Below, one piece after another: positions 48,562 through 55,505 of a stretch of 64,000 nt of DNA. The first letter of the stretch is position 1, and the number at the start of each line of letters is the position of its first letter. The stretch spans positions 1 through 64,000 of the forward strand of contig DAHUYW010000008.1 of NCBI GenBank assembly GCA_027306915.1, given 5' to 3'. This DNA comes from Spirochaetales bacterium (GTDB lineage Bacteria; Spirochaetota; Spirochaetia; DAHUYW01). A program made the position numbers and the translations under genes. The notes beneath the pieces are model-generated. The model searched no databases. It saw only the letters and a list, made by a program, of their open reading frames with translations, and was not told where the DNA came from.

Positions 48562-49304
48562 CGGTGGGCCTCGTCGAGCTTCATCTGCTGGCGCTTCCAC
48601 GTCGCAATGTGCTTCTGAAACTTCTTTTCAAGGTCCGCGAGGTTAATCTCGGTCTGGCCGGGAGGCTCCCTGCGGTTTTCCAGCTCGCTAATCTCATCCT
48701 CGAGGCCCTTCAGCGCCGCGAGTGATTCTTCCGAGTCCTTCACCACTGACGCCACGAACTGTGCGACGGCCGCCGCATCGCTTTGGTCGAGCCCCCGCGC
48801 CTGCTCAAGCAGGCTCGTGACCGGCCCCTTCAGGTGCCGGGTGAAATAGCTCAAGGACCGGTGAAGGGTCTCGAAGAGCGCAATCCTTCTTTCCTTTTGC
48901 AAAAGCACTTTCGCGAGCTGTCGATTGCGCAAGACCGCACGGATCCGAGCCAGCACCTCGGAGAAATTGAAGGGTTTGAGAATGTAGTCTTCGACCCCGA
49001 GCTCAAAGCCTTCGATCTTGTCCTCGACCTCATCCATCGCCGTGAACATGATGATAGGAATGTCGCGATAGGCGGCGTACTCCTCGTCGGTCTTCAGCAG
49101 CCTGGTGACCCGAAAGCCGGAAAGCCTCGGCATGACCGTGTCAAGAAGGATGAGATCGGGGCTCGTGGCTTTGACCTTCTCCAGGGCCTCTTCTCCGTCG
49201 CCTGCACGCTCAACCTCGAACCCGAGCTTCGTGAGCATTACGTCAAAGAAATCGAGGTTGGTCGGTTCGTCATCGACGATCAGGATCTTGGTCTTTTTTC
49301 CCAT
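48558..49304 (-). CDS. Response regulator with C-terminal helical domain (degenerate DHp-like)
   Basis: About 248 aa. Receiver domain (residues ~3-125): KILIVDDEPTN (acidic pair), DLILLDTVMPRLSGF (phospho-acceptor Asp), MFTA and DYILKPFNFSE (Lys). The C-terminal ~120 residues are helical, with FTRHLKGPVTSLLEQA resembling a histidine-kinase dimerisation box whose phospho-His position is not occupied by His, then a coiled coil. No DNA-binding or output enzyme domain is present. It may act through protein contacts with the coupled TPR peptide. ATG 49304 follows GGGGA. Promoter at 49343-49371. Confidence 0.82.
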   Translation of the reverse strand: MGKKTKILIVDDEPTNLDFFDVMLTKLGFEVERAGDGEEALEKVKATSPDLILLDTVMPRLSGFRVTRLLKTDEEYAAYRDIPIIMFTAMDEVEDKIEGFELGVEDYILKPFNFSEVLARIRAVLRNRQLAKVLLQKERRIALFETLHRSLSYFTRHLKGPVTSLLEQARGLDQSDAAAVAQFVASVVKDSEESLAALKGLEDEISELENRREPPGQTEINLADLEKKFQKHIATWKRQQMKLDEAHR

Positions 49305-49342
49305 GAGGTCCCCAGCGGGTGGAAAGCGCTCCAAACATCTGG

Positions 49343-49371
49343 ATTTTCCCATAGGCACCGTGGAATGTCAA
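49343..49371 (-). promoter_or_regulatory. Promoter of response regulator-TPR-bactofilin-cinA run
   Basis: On the minus strand a perfect TTGACA (49366-49371), 17 bp, GAAAAT (49343-49348). Predicted start ~49336, leader about 32 nt. It separates this run from the HU gene upstream (ends 49477). Confidence 0.5.
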
Positions 49372-49476
49372 TTGGCAGCAGGCGTCGATCGACGCTCAAG
49401 ACCGAGAGGTCCATACGGCGATGCCGCACCTCAGACAGATTGGAGGATTCGCCGGTATTTCGCTTCCGCAACGGCC

Positions 49477-49782
49477 CTACTTCTCCCGGAGCGGCCATGC
49501 TATCTGCTTGAGCTCCTTCCCGGGGCGAAAGACGGCGACCCCGTGAGCGCTGACGGGAACAATCTCGCCAGTTTTCGGATTACGAGCCTTATCCCTTCCC
49601 TTTCGCGTCCGGATTTCGAAGGTTCCGAAGCCGCGCAGCTCGACGATCTTGTCTTCCTGGAGGGCCGCCTTCAGCTCTTCGAAGAACTCGTCCACGACAC
49701 TGTGAATGTCCTTCCGGTTCACCCCAAGCCTGAGGAAGATGCGCTCGATGATTTCAGCTTTTGTAAGTTTGCCGTTTTCCAC
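49477..49782 (-). CDS. hup: HU-family DNA-binding protein
   Basis: 101 aa nucleoid-associated protein. LTKAEIIERIFLRLG starts the dimer helix, GFGTFEIRTRKGRDKARNPKTGE is the HU signature and DNA-wrapping arm (RNPKTG with intercalating Pro), and VFRPGKELK ends the core. The second in-frame GTG (49782) is 7 nt from GAAGG. The first GTG (49788) is too close, so I use 49782. It follows the S20 gene by ~55 nt on the same strand. S20 followed by HU is a known arrangement in Treponema as far as I recall. Confidence 0.92.
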   Translation of the reverse strand: MENGKLTKAEIIERIFLRLGVNRKDIHSVVDEFFEELKAALQEDKIVELRGFGTFEIRTRKGRDKARNPKTGEIVPVSAHGVAVFRPGKELKQIAWPLREK

Positions 49783-49837
49783 TGCCACGCCTTCGCAAGC
49801 TTTGGAGGAAGTCCCCGCCCATGGGCTTCAGGGAAGC

Positions 49838-50107
49838 CTATGCCTTCTTCATCGAGTTGAATAACCGGTGGAGTCGGGACTTCTTCCTTGCTGCGGTGTT
49901 TCTCTTAAAGACGCCCTTGCTCGCGGCGGAATCGATAAGCTTCTCCGCCAGCTTGAGCTGGACCGATGCACCATCGAGATCCTTGCTGGCGACCGCGGCC
50001 AGGAACTTTTTTCGGACGGTCTTGACCTGGCTTTCGGTCATTCGATTGCGGAGCCTCAAGGCCTCGCTCTGTCGGTGGCGCTTTATGGCGCCTTTGTTCT
50101 CTGGCAA
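49838..50107 (-). CDS. rpsT: Ribosomal protein S20 (TTG start)
   Basis: 89 aa, very basic and helical: NKGAIKRHRQSEALRLRNRMTESQVKTVRKKF then KGVFKRNTAARKKSRLHRLFN. It binds 16S rRNA. The start codon is TTG 50107, 8 nt after GGAGG. E. coli rpsT also uses TTG, where it is part of autogenous control, so the same may hold here (inference). Own promoter TTGACA-17-TAGCTT is at 50173-50201. Confidence 0.95.
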   Translation of the reverse strand: MPENKGAIKRHRQSEALRLRNRMTESQVKTVRKKFLAAVASKDLDGASVQLKLAEKLIDSAASKGVFKRNTAARKKSRLHRLFNSMKKA

Positions 50108-50172
50108 GAGTATACCTCCCTATGATTCGCACTGCCGACGATGGCTTGCTGCACTATTCGAAGCTTTGCAGA

Positions 50173-50201
50173 AAGCTATCAAATAACTCCTTTCCTGTCA
50201 A
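50173..50201 (-). promoter_or_regulatory. Promoter of rpsT-HU
   Basis: On the minus strand a perfect TTGACA (50196-50201), 17 bp, TAGCTT (50173-50178). Predicted start ~50166, leader ~58 nt. On the plus strand TTGACT (50291-50296) and TATCGG (50314-50319), 17 bp apart, may be the plsC promoter. Confidence 0.65.
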
Positions 50202-50336
50202 CACTTAGCTGTCGCACGAACTGACGCCATATCCGCTTGAAAAGTTCCCCCTCCCGCACCGTTCGGCCGCGCTTTCGGCTCTTTTCTTTTTTGACTTCTG
50301 ACGGTAGGATTGGTATCGGTTCGTCTGAGAAGTAAG

Positions 50337-51083
50337 GTGAGAACGATATTCTACCTGATCGTGATTCTGACCCTCTTTTCCTATTGGGACATACTCATCC
50401 GTCTTCGCATGATCGTCAACATTCGGGAGGCACGACGCGGTCTTGACCCGATGTCGGTGAACATTTCCCGCATGATCTTCGCGACCGGAAGGCTCGCAGT
50501 CGGGATGCGAATCGTCGATGAGTCGGACCACGCTGTCGGCCTTCCGCAGAGATTCTTGCTCATCGTGAATCATCAAAGCCTCCTGGACATCCCTCTCCTC
50601 ATTCTCTACCTGAAGCGCAACCGCCTGCGTTTTGTGGGGAAAAAGGAGCTCTTCAAGTATTTCCTGCTCATTTCCGTAGTATTTCGAACAATGCGCCACG
50701 GTTGCATCGACCGGCACCGAGACTTCGCGAATACGGTCCGTGAGCTGATCCGACTCGCGCGGCGGGCCGAGCGCGAAGGGAATTCGCTCGTGGTCTTCCC
50801 GGAGGGAACGCGCGCGAAAGAAGGGAGTCTGCTGCCCTTTCACAGCGGAGCCTTTCGCACGATCCTCCGAACGAGCCCTATGCCGGTGGTGACCGCTGCG
50901 CTGTACGGCGGTCATCGGGCCTCGCGCATGCGCAACATCATAACGGGGATCCAGGGCCTGACCTATCAGGTGAAGATCCTGTCAGTTCGTCCGGCCCCTG
51001 CGACAAAGGGTGAGATGCAGTATCTCCTTGCCAACGCGCAGGCCGAAATCGACGCGGCTGTTGAGAAGTGGCGGAAACCGTAG
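50337..51083 (+). CDS. 1-acyl-sn-glycerol-3-phosphate acyltransferase-like protein, PlsC family
   Basis: About 248 aa membrane-associated acyltransferase. An N-terminal hydrophobic helix (FYLIVILTLFSYWDIL) is followed by the HX4D motif NHQSLLD, GKKELFKYF, the substrate box FPEGTRAKEG and a later HSGAF. It acylates lysophosphatidate in phospholipid synthesis, or a related lipid. The start is uncertain. GTG 50337 has GAGAAG upstream and follows the putative promoter at 50291-50319, whereas TTG 50310 lies before the predicted transcript start. A terminator hairpin lies at 51136-51175. Confidence 0.85.
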   Translation: MRTIFYLIVILTLFSYWDILIRLRMIVNIREARRGLDPMSVNISRMIFATGRLAVGMRIVDESDHAVGLPQRFLLIVNHQSLLDIPLLILYLKRNRLRFVGKKELFKYFLLISVVFRTMRHGCIDRHRDFANTVRELIRLARRAEREGNSLVVFPEGTRAKEGSLLPFHSGAFRTILRTSPMPVVTAALYGGHRASRMRNIITGIQGLTYQVKILSVRPAPATKGEMQYLLANAQAEIDAAVEKWRKP

Positions 51084-51135
51084 GTGACCATGCTCTCTCG
51101 CACAGCCAAACTGCATGTCCCGCGTATATGAAAGA

Positions 51136-51175
51136 AGCCATCCTTCCAAAGGAAAGGATGGCTCCCTGCGTTTTT
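51136..51175 (+). terminator. Rho-independent terminator downstream of plsC
   Basis: AGCCATCCTT (51136-51145) pairs with AAGGATGGCT (51154-51163), with an inner CC/GG extending the stem. TTTTT follows at 51171-51175 after a short spacer. On the minus strand the hairpin is followed by TCTTTC, so it may also end the small zinc-ribbon mRNA. Confidence 0.7.
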
Positions 51176-51196
51176 GCCGAACCTAGATGTCAAAGA

Positions 51197-51367
51197 CTAG
51201 TGGAAATCGCTCGGCTTCCGCTCTGTCCGGTTGCACTTCTCGCATTCCGCAACGTTTCGGAGCTTTCCGCCGGAGAACACAGACTTCATCTTGATCTCTC
51301 CCCCGCAGGTGCAGTGAAACACTTGGGTGTTCGACTGTGTGCGGGAGTTCTTGCTAACCTGTGCCAT
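51197..51367 (-). CDS. Small zinc-ribbon-like protein, 56 aa
   Basis: Basic, with CxC (HCTCGGEIK) and CxxC (ECEKCNR) pairs 21 residues apart, a four-cysteine zinc-ribbon arrangement. Pattern TCGGEIKMKSVFSGGKLRNVA has no family I recognise. ATG 51367 follows AAAGGAG by 6 nt, an excellent site. Promoter TTGACA-18-TATATT (51417-51446) gives a leader holding the 10-bp palindrome TGTGATCACA (51386-51395). Small ribosome- or nucleic-acid-binding protein by composition. The role is unknown. Confidence 0.75.
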   Translation of the reverse strand: MAQVSKNSRTQSNTQVFHCTCGGEIKMKSVFSGGKLRNVAECEKCNRTERKPSDFH

Positions 51368-51416
51368 GTTGCCGCTCCTTTCTCCTGTGATCACACGCGT
51401 GGCTTGTGATGCCGAG

Positions 51417-51446
51417 AATATACATTTGAGAGATAATGACTGTCAA
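51417..51446 (-). promoter_or_regulatory. Promoter of the small zinc-ribbon gene
   Basis: On the minus strand a perfect TTGACA (51441-51446), 18 bp, TATATT (51417-51422). The -35 box contains the TGA stop of the upstream PSP1 gene (51443-51445). Confidence 0.65.
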
Positions 51447-52354
51447 CTACCCTGTTTCAGCTCTTCCTCGCTGCCATATCCGCCCGTGACGGCTCCCCCG
51501 TCTTCGCTTTCCGTGGGGAGATCGACGGTCCAGACACCCTTGGCCTCCTGGTAGCGCAGCCGAGAATAGGGAACCTCTTGCACCCCACCCTCGCTTCCGA
51601 CGAGGACCACCTTGCGCGAGATGAGGTTGATCTCGGACACCCGGAAGGATTCACTCCCGCCAGCGACCATTGTTCCTTCGGCCGGAAAGCGTCTCCGCTC
51701 TTCGCGGTAATAGTCGTACTCATAGGCAAGACAACAGAGCAGCCGCCCGCACGGCCCTGAGATTTTCATGGAATTGAGCGAGAGACCCTGATCCTTCGCC
51801 ATCTTGATCGAGACCGGCCTCAGTTGGTCCGTTACGCCGTGGCAGCAGTAGAGCCTTCCGCACACCGCCATTCCCCCGAGGACTCGCGACTCGTCTCTTA
51901 CCCCGATCTGCCGCAGCTCGATTCGCATCCGAAAGATCGCCACGAGATCCCTCACCAGCTCCCGGAAATCCACCCTTCCATCGGCAGTGAAGAAAAAGAG
52001 AACCTTGGATTCGTCAGGCAGGAAGTGGGCTCCGACCAGCTTCATCTCCAGGCCGCGCGCTGCTATCTTTTCCGCGCACACTTCAACGGCCTCTTTTTCG
52101 CGCCTGCGGTTGCGCTCGTAGAGAGCGAGATCCTGCTCGGTGGCGATCCGAACGATCGGAGTCACACTCCCGGAGTCGATGTCGGCCGGGCACTTGACCG
52201 GCCCGAGTACGTCGCCGACGTCTTTTCCATACCTGCTAACCGCGATCACTCGTGCGGAGGGCGTAAGCTCCACTCCGTTGGCGCGGCAGAGCTCGGTTTC
52301 GCTCGAGTGACGAAACTTGATGCGGAAGAATCGGTTTCCTCCCTTTTCTCCCAT
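51443..52354 (-). CDS. PSP1-domain protein, RicT-like
   Basis: 303 aa. PSP1 C-terminal domain with the Cys-rich GRLYCC and GPCGRLLCCLAYE motifs, plus KLVGAHFLPDESKVLFFFTADGRVDFRELVRDL. In Bacillus, RicT (YaaT) forms an iron-sulfur complex with RicA and RicF that affects RNase Y and sporulation. Homologues are present in spirochaetes. The YaaR-type gene directly upstream reproduces the yaaR-(holB)-yaaT neighbourhood of firmicutes. ATG 52354 has AGGAGG-like sequence upstream. The five Cys in CC-rich motifs are the likely cluster or metal ligands. Confidence 0.88.
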   Translation of the reverse strand: MGEKGGNRFFRIKFRHSSETELCRANGVELTPSARVIAVSRYGKDVGDVLGPVKCPADIDSGSVTPIVRIATEQDLALYERNRRREKEAVEVCAEKIAARGLEMKLVGAHFLPDESKVLFFFTADGRVDFRELVRDLVAIFRMRIELRQIGVRDESRVLGGMAVCGRLYCCHGVTDQLRPVSIKMAKDQGLSLNSMKISGPCGRLLCCLAYEYDYYREERRRFPAEGTMVAGGSESFRVSEINLISRKVVLVGSEGGVQEVPYSRLRYQEAKGVWTVDLPTESEDGGAVTGGYGSEEELKQGS

Positions 52355-52366
52355 AGGATGCCTCCT

Positions 52367-52858
52367 TTAGCTCAGGAGATCGATCAGAAGACCGTTGATC
52401 TCGTCGATCCTCCTGAGAACCTCGAGCTGTTCTCTCTGACCGGCGAGTATCTCTGCTGCAAAGCGCTCAAGCCGTTGATCGATGATGCTTATTAAGGTGA
52501 AACGTTTTCTTTTGAGAATGTTCGCCCCCGATTCTCTCTGCTCGAGAGCGAGGGCGTGTTTTACTACATAGGCGAGGAAGCCGCGAACCGCCTTCTTGTA
52601 CTCCTGAATGTTGGCGATCGTTGGATTCTCTTTGACTTTTTCACCAATCTCGTGGACCTGATCGAGGAGCCCTTCAAGCCCCACTCCGCCTTCGTCGATC
52701 CTGGGAAGCTCTGTCCCTTCCGAGATTCCGGGCGACTCATTGGCGGCTCCGAAGATTGACGAGAACGTGAGAGGATGATCTCTCTTGCGTTTAACTCGCT
52801 TCTCTTCCCGATTGCCGGGCCGAAAGCCCGGACCTCCGAAAGGATCTATTGGTTCCAT
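52367..52858 (-). CDS. YaaR/DUF327-family protein
   Basis: 163 aa. Charged N-terminus then a helical core (IQEYKKAVRGFLAYVVKHAL and FTLISIIDQRLERFAAEIL), the DUF327 (PF03885) signature. It is usually found near tmk, holB and yaaT; function is undefined. Overlaps the upstream bactofilin stop by 13 nt and lies 12 nt before the PSP1 gene. Part of the M23-bactofilin-YaaR-PSP1 operon. Confidence 0.85.
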   Translation of the reverse strand: MEPIDPFGGPGFRPGNREEKRVKRKRDHPLTFSSIFGAANESPGISEGTELPRIDEGGVGLEGLLDQVHEIGEKVKENPTIANIQEYKKAVRGFLAYVVKHALALEQRESGANILKRKRFTLISIIDQRLERFAAEILAGQREQLEVLRRIDEINGLLIDLLS

Positions 52859-53382
52859 GAGGAAGAACCATCATTCCCCCCGCCCACCGACCCGCCCGCG
52901 TGCAGGTCGGTGGCGAGGACGCGAAAGGCTTCCTCGTTGCTCTCGGAGGTCTCCCTCCCTTCGTTGTTCGGCACTGCGCGATCCGCATGCCTTGGGGTTG
53001 TCCCCTCTCGGGACGTCTCTCTGACCACTGCTGCCTCCCGGCTCACGAGACAGCTACCGTTGAGCACGACGCCCTCTTCGACAACCAGGCGCGGCGTGCT
53101 GATATTGCCGATGACCATCCCCGTAGAGAGAACCATCACCTTTTCTGCGGAGACGATGTTCCCCCGTACAACGCCTCCTACGACGACCGTACCCGCCTTG
53201 ATTGTGCACTCGGCCCTGCCGTTCTTGCCGACCAGCACCTTCCCCGCAGTCGTGATGCTTCCGGAAAAGTCCCCGTCGATTCGCAGGAGCCCCGCAAGCA
53301 CGAGCTCTCCCCGGAAGGTCGTCCCCTCGCCCACGATCGAGTTTATGAAGGTGCCATCAGTTATAGAGACGTGATCGCTCAT
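52846..53382 (-). CDS. Bactofilin (paralogue 2)
   Basis: 178 aa. The beta-helix core (residues ~10-115) contains FINSIVGEGTTFRGELVLAGLLRIDGDFSGSITTAGKVLVG and ISTPRLVVEEGVVLNGSC. A ~60-residue charged, Ser/Gly-rich C-terminal tail (GGSVGGGNDGSSS) is likely disordered. Directly downstream of an M23 peptidase gene, the arrangement seen for bactofilin-controlled cell-shape enzymes in Helicobacter (CcmA-Csd1), Hyphomonas (LmdC) and Leptospira. Differs from paralogue 1 in its tail and partners. Confidence 0.9.
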   Translation of the reverse strand: MSDHVSITDGTFINSIVGEGTTFRGELVLAGLLRIDGDFSGSITTAGKVLVGKNGRAECTIKAGTVVVGGVVRGNIVSAEKVMVLSTGMVIGNISTPRLVVEEGVVLNGSCLVSREAAVVRETSREGTTPRHADRAVPNNEGRETSESNEEAFRVLATDLHAGGSVGGGNDGSSSWNQ

Positions 53383-53397
53383 TGAAAGCCCTTGGAC

Positions 53398-54444
53398 CTA
53401 GTCCAGACTTTGGCTTGCGGTCAAGAGTGTGTTGTCGCTGCTGATATCCAGATAGCGCATCGGATCCACGACCTCCGAACCAAGGTGGACTTCGAAATGA
53501 AGGTGCGGTCCGGTCGAGAGCCCCGTGCTTCCCATCCGACCAATCATCTGACCTTGCTTCACGACGTCGCCCTCTTTTACGTAGACCTTCTCCATGTGAG
53601 CATACTTCGTGTAGAAACCGTAACGATGGCGGATGACGACGTAGTTGCCGTAGCCGAGGGCTTCGTAGCCGCGCTCGACAACCTTTCCGTCGGCGGCGGC
53701 GAGGATCGGGGTGCCAAATGCATAGGCGATATCGACACCGAGATGAAGATACATCTCGTGGGTGAACGGGTTGATGGCGGGGCCAAAATAGGTGGTGATG
53801 CGGCCTACCCCGCCGGCCACGGGCCACAATGTCGGCAGCTCCACCAAAAGCTTCGAGTGCGACTTGTAGAGGGCGGTGATCTTTTCGAGCGAGCCGACCG
53901 ACCGGGTCATGAGATCCGTCAGGCTCTGAAGATCGCTTTGCTCTTGAAGGGCCCCCTGATCCTGCTCCTGCACCCGCTGAACCGAAGAAAGATCGCCTCC
54001 GACGCTCCCGGTGCTGCCGCTTGCATTCTCGAGCCCAAGCACGCTCATCGTCTTCGTCAGAGAGGTGGCAAAAACCTTTGACACGCGGTCCAGGTCATTG
54101 ATCTGGTCACGGAGCACCTCGAGGTTCGCCTGAGTCTGATCGAGGTGCTTTGACCTCACGCTCAACATCTGCGACATCCCGGTGAAGTTGGTGCTGAAGA
54201 CGAAGAAAGTGAGGAGTATCCCCACGAAGAGAATCCCGACAAAGACCAGTGAAAAAACCGAAATGCGAAAGTTGAAGATCTTGCGCTCGGAATGAGGAAT
54301 GAGCATGACGGTGAATCGCTGCCGCCCAAGCACCATCACCTTTCGGACAAAGGCTGACAGCGCATTGACCAAGAAGTGGAGTTTCCGACTGATGTCGTCT
54401 ACTATCTGGTTCTCGATCTTTTTGTAATGGTTCAGCGGCGACAC
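53398..54444 (-). CDS. Membrane-anchored M23-family metallopeptidase
   Basis: About 348 aa. A cytoplasmic N-terminus (~60 residues) precedes one TM helix (VFSLVFVGILFVGILLTFFVF), a coiled-coil stretch (~90-200), then a LytM/M23 domain with HLGVDIAYAFGTPILAAADG (His, Asp) and GPHLHFEVHLG (HxH), the zinc ligands present. The predicted role is peptidoglycan hydrolysis in the periplasm. GTG 54444 is 6 nt after GAGGAG. An upstream GTG 54462 lacks a site. Bactofilin paralogue 2 follows 15 nt after its stop. Promoter at 54507-54535. Confidence 0.9.
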   Translation of the reverse strand: MSPLNHYKKIENQIVDDISRKLHFLVNALSAFVRKVMVLGRQRFTVMLIPHSERKIFNFRISVFSLVFVGILFVGILLTFFVFSTNFTGMSQMLSVRSKHLDQTQANLEVLRDQINDLDRVSKVFATSLTKTMSVLGLENASGSTGSVGGDLSSVQRVQEQDQGALQEQSDLQSLTDLMTRSVGSLEKITALYKSHSKLLVELPTLWPVAGGVGRITTYFGPAINPFTHEMYLHLGVDIAYAFGTPILAAADGKVVERGYEALGYGNYVVIRHRYGFYTKYAHMEKVYVKEGDVVKQGQMIGRMGSTGLSTGPHLHFEVHLGSEVVDPMRYLDISSDNTLLTASQSLD

Positions 54445-54506
54445 AGTACGCTCCTCAAACACACCTTTGGCAGCATATCAAGCCTACCCTGTCTTGGAAC
54501 ACGGTC

Positions 54507-54535
54507 AGACTATCACGCGCGAAATCATTTGTCAA
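54507..54535 (-). promoter_or_regulatory. Promoter of the M23-bactofilin-YaaR-PSP1 operon
   Basis: On the minus strand a perfect TTGACA (54530-54535), 17 bp, TAGTCT (54507-54512). Divergent to the tatD promoter: the two -35 boxes lie 7 bp apart. Confidence 0.6.
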
Positions 54536-54542
54536 ATTAGTG

Positions 54543-54571
54543 TTGACTGCACCAACTCTTCATGCTATTGT
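54543..54571 (+). promoter_or_regulatory. Promoter of tatD-purFMNDE
   Basis: TTGACT (54543-54548), 17 bp, TATTGT (54566-54571). Predicted start ~54578, leader ~76 nt. The region is AT-rich relative to its flanks, as expected for a regulatory gap. No PurR box or purine riboswitch was recognised. Confidence 0.55.
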
Positions 54572-54653
54572 TTTCCCGTACACTCTGTTACTATCTTCCC
54601 TGCAATTTAGCGAAGAGTTTACATATTTCTTTCTCCACGGATTGGAAAATCGG

Positions 54654-55466
54654 ATGCAGTTTTTTGATACTCACGCTCACATAGGTCTTATTCACGAAGA
54701 CTCGATCGAACAGCTGATCATCGTCCAAGAGGCGAGACAGGAAGGGGTCGAGCACATCATCAGCATTTGCAACAACCTGCAGGATTTCTTCCAGGTGTAT
54801 CAGAATCTGCAGACGGCAAGCCATGTCTACCACTGCATCGGCGTATCGCCGTCGGAGGTCGCCCACCCCGGAAAGGATTGGACGCTCAAGATCGAGGAGG
54901 GAGTCAAGCTCGATAGAATTGTAGCAATTGGAGAAATTGGGCTTGATTACTATCGCAAGTTCGGCAATCGGGATGCTCAGATCGAGCTCTTCATCCGTCA
55001 AATCGAGATGGCAGACCGCCTGGACCTCCCGGTGGTGATCCACAATCGAGATGCCGGCAAGGACGTGCTCGAGATTCTTCGAGAGAAGATACCCGCCCGG
55101 GGGGCGGTCCTCCACTGCTATTCCGAAGACTGGGACTATGCAAAGAAGGCGCTCGAGCTCAATGTTTACATCTCCTTTGCAGGCAACGTCACCTATCGGA
55201 ACGCCAAGAACCTCCACGAGACAGCCAGGAACATGCCCATGGATCGCATGCTCATTGAGTCGGAGAGCCCCTTCATGGTGCCGGCGGCCTACCGCGGCAA
55301 GCGGAACATGCCGGCCTACATTCACGCGACGGCCGAGTTCATAGCGGAGCTGCGCGAGGAGCCGCTCGAGCAGGTCGGCGAGACCCTCTATAGCAACAGC
55401 CTGCGGTTCTTCGGAATCACCGAATCTCCGGAGGCGGCGGCCCGCCGGCAGTCAGCGACCAGCTAA
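54654..55466 (+). CDS. tatD: TatD-family hydrolase
   Basis: 270 aa metal-dependent DNase/hydrolase. Motifs are FFDTHAHIG (DxHxH), IGEIGLDYYRK (Glu), VIHNRDA (His) and VLHCYSED (His). The last metal ligand region, usually ETDxP, reads ESESPFM, so the Asp is replaced by Glu or displaced. I chose ATG 54654, where the conserved domain starts. There is no strong ribosome site (GGAAAATCGG). First gene before purF; only 39 nt separate the genes. Confidence 0.88.
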   Translation: MQFFDTHAHIGLIHEDSIEQLIIVQEARQEGVEHIISICNNLQDFFQVYQNLQTASHVYHCIGVSPSEVAHPGKDWTLKIEEGVKLDRIVAIGEIGLDYYRKFGNRDAQIELFIRQIEMADRLDLPVVIHNRDAGKDVLEILREKIPARGAVLHCYSEDWDYAKKALELNVYISFAGNVTYRNAKNLHETARNMPMDRMLIESESPFMVPAAYRGKRNMPAYIHATAEFIAELREEPLEQVGETLYSNSLRFFGITESPEAAARRQSATS

Positions 55467-55505
55467 CGGTCGCTCCTCGCGACTCTTGACCCGGTTTCTC
55501 CATCG

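Noticed and set aside
50310..50337. TTG 50310 as the plsC start
   Set aside because: AGGA is directly adjacent to the codon, and the putative promoter at 50291-50319 would start transcription after it; GTG 50337 fits better.
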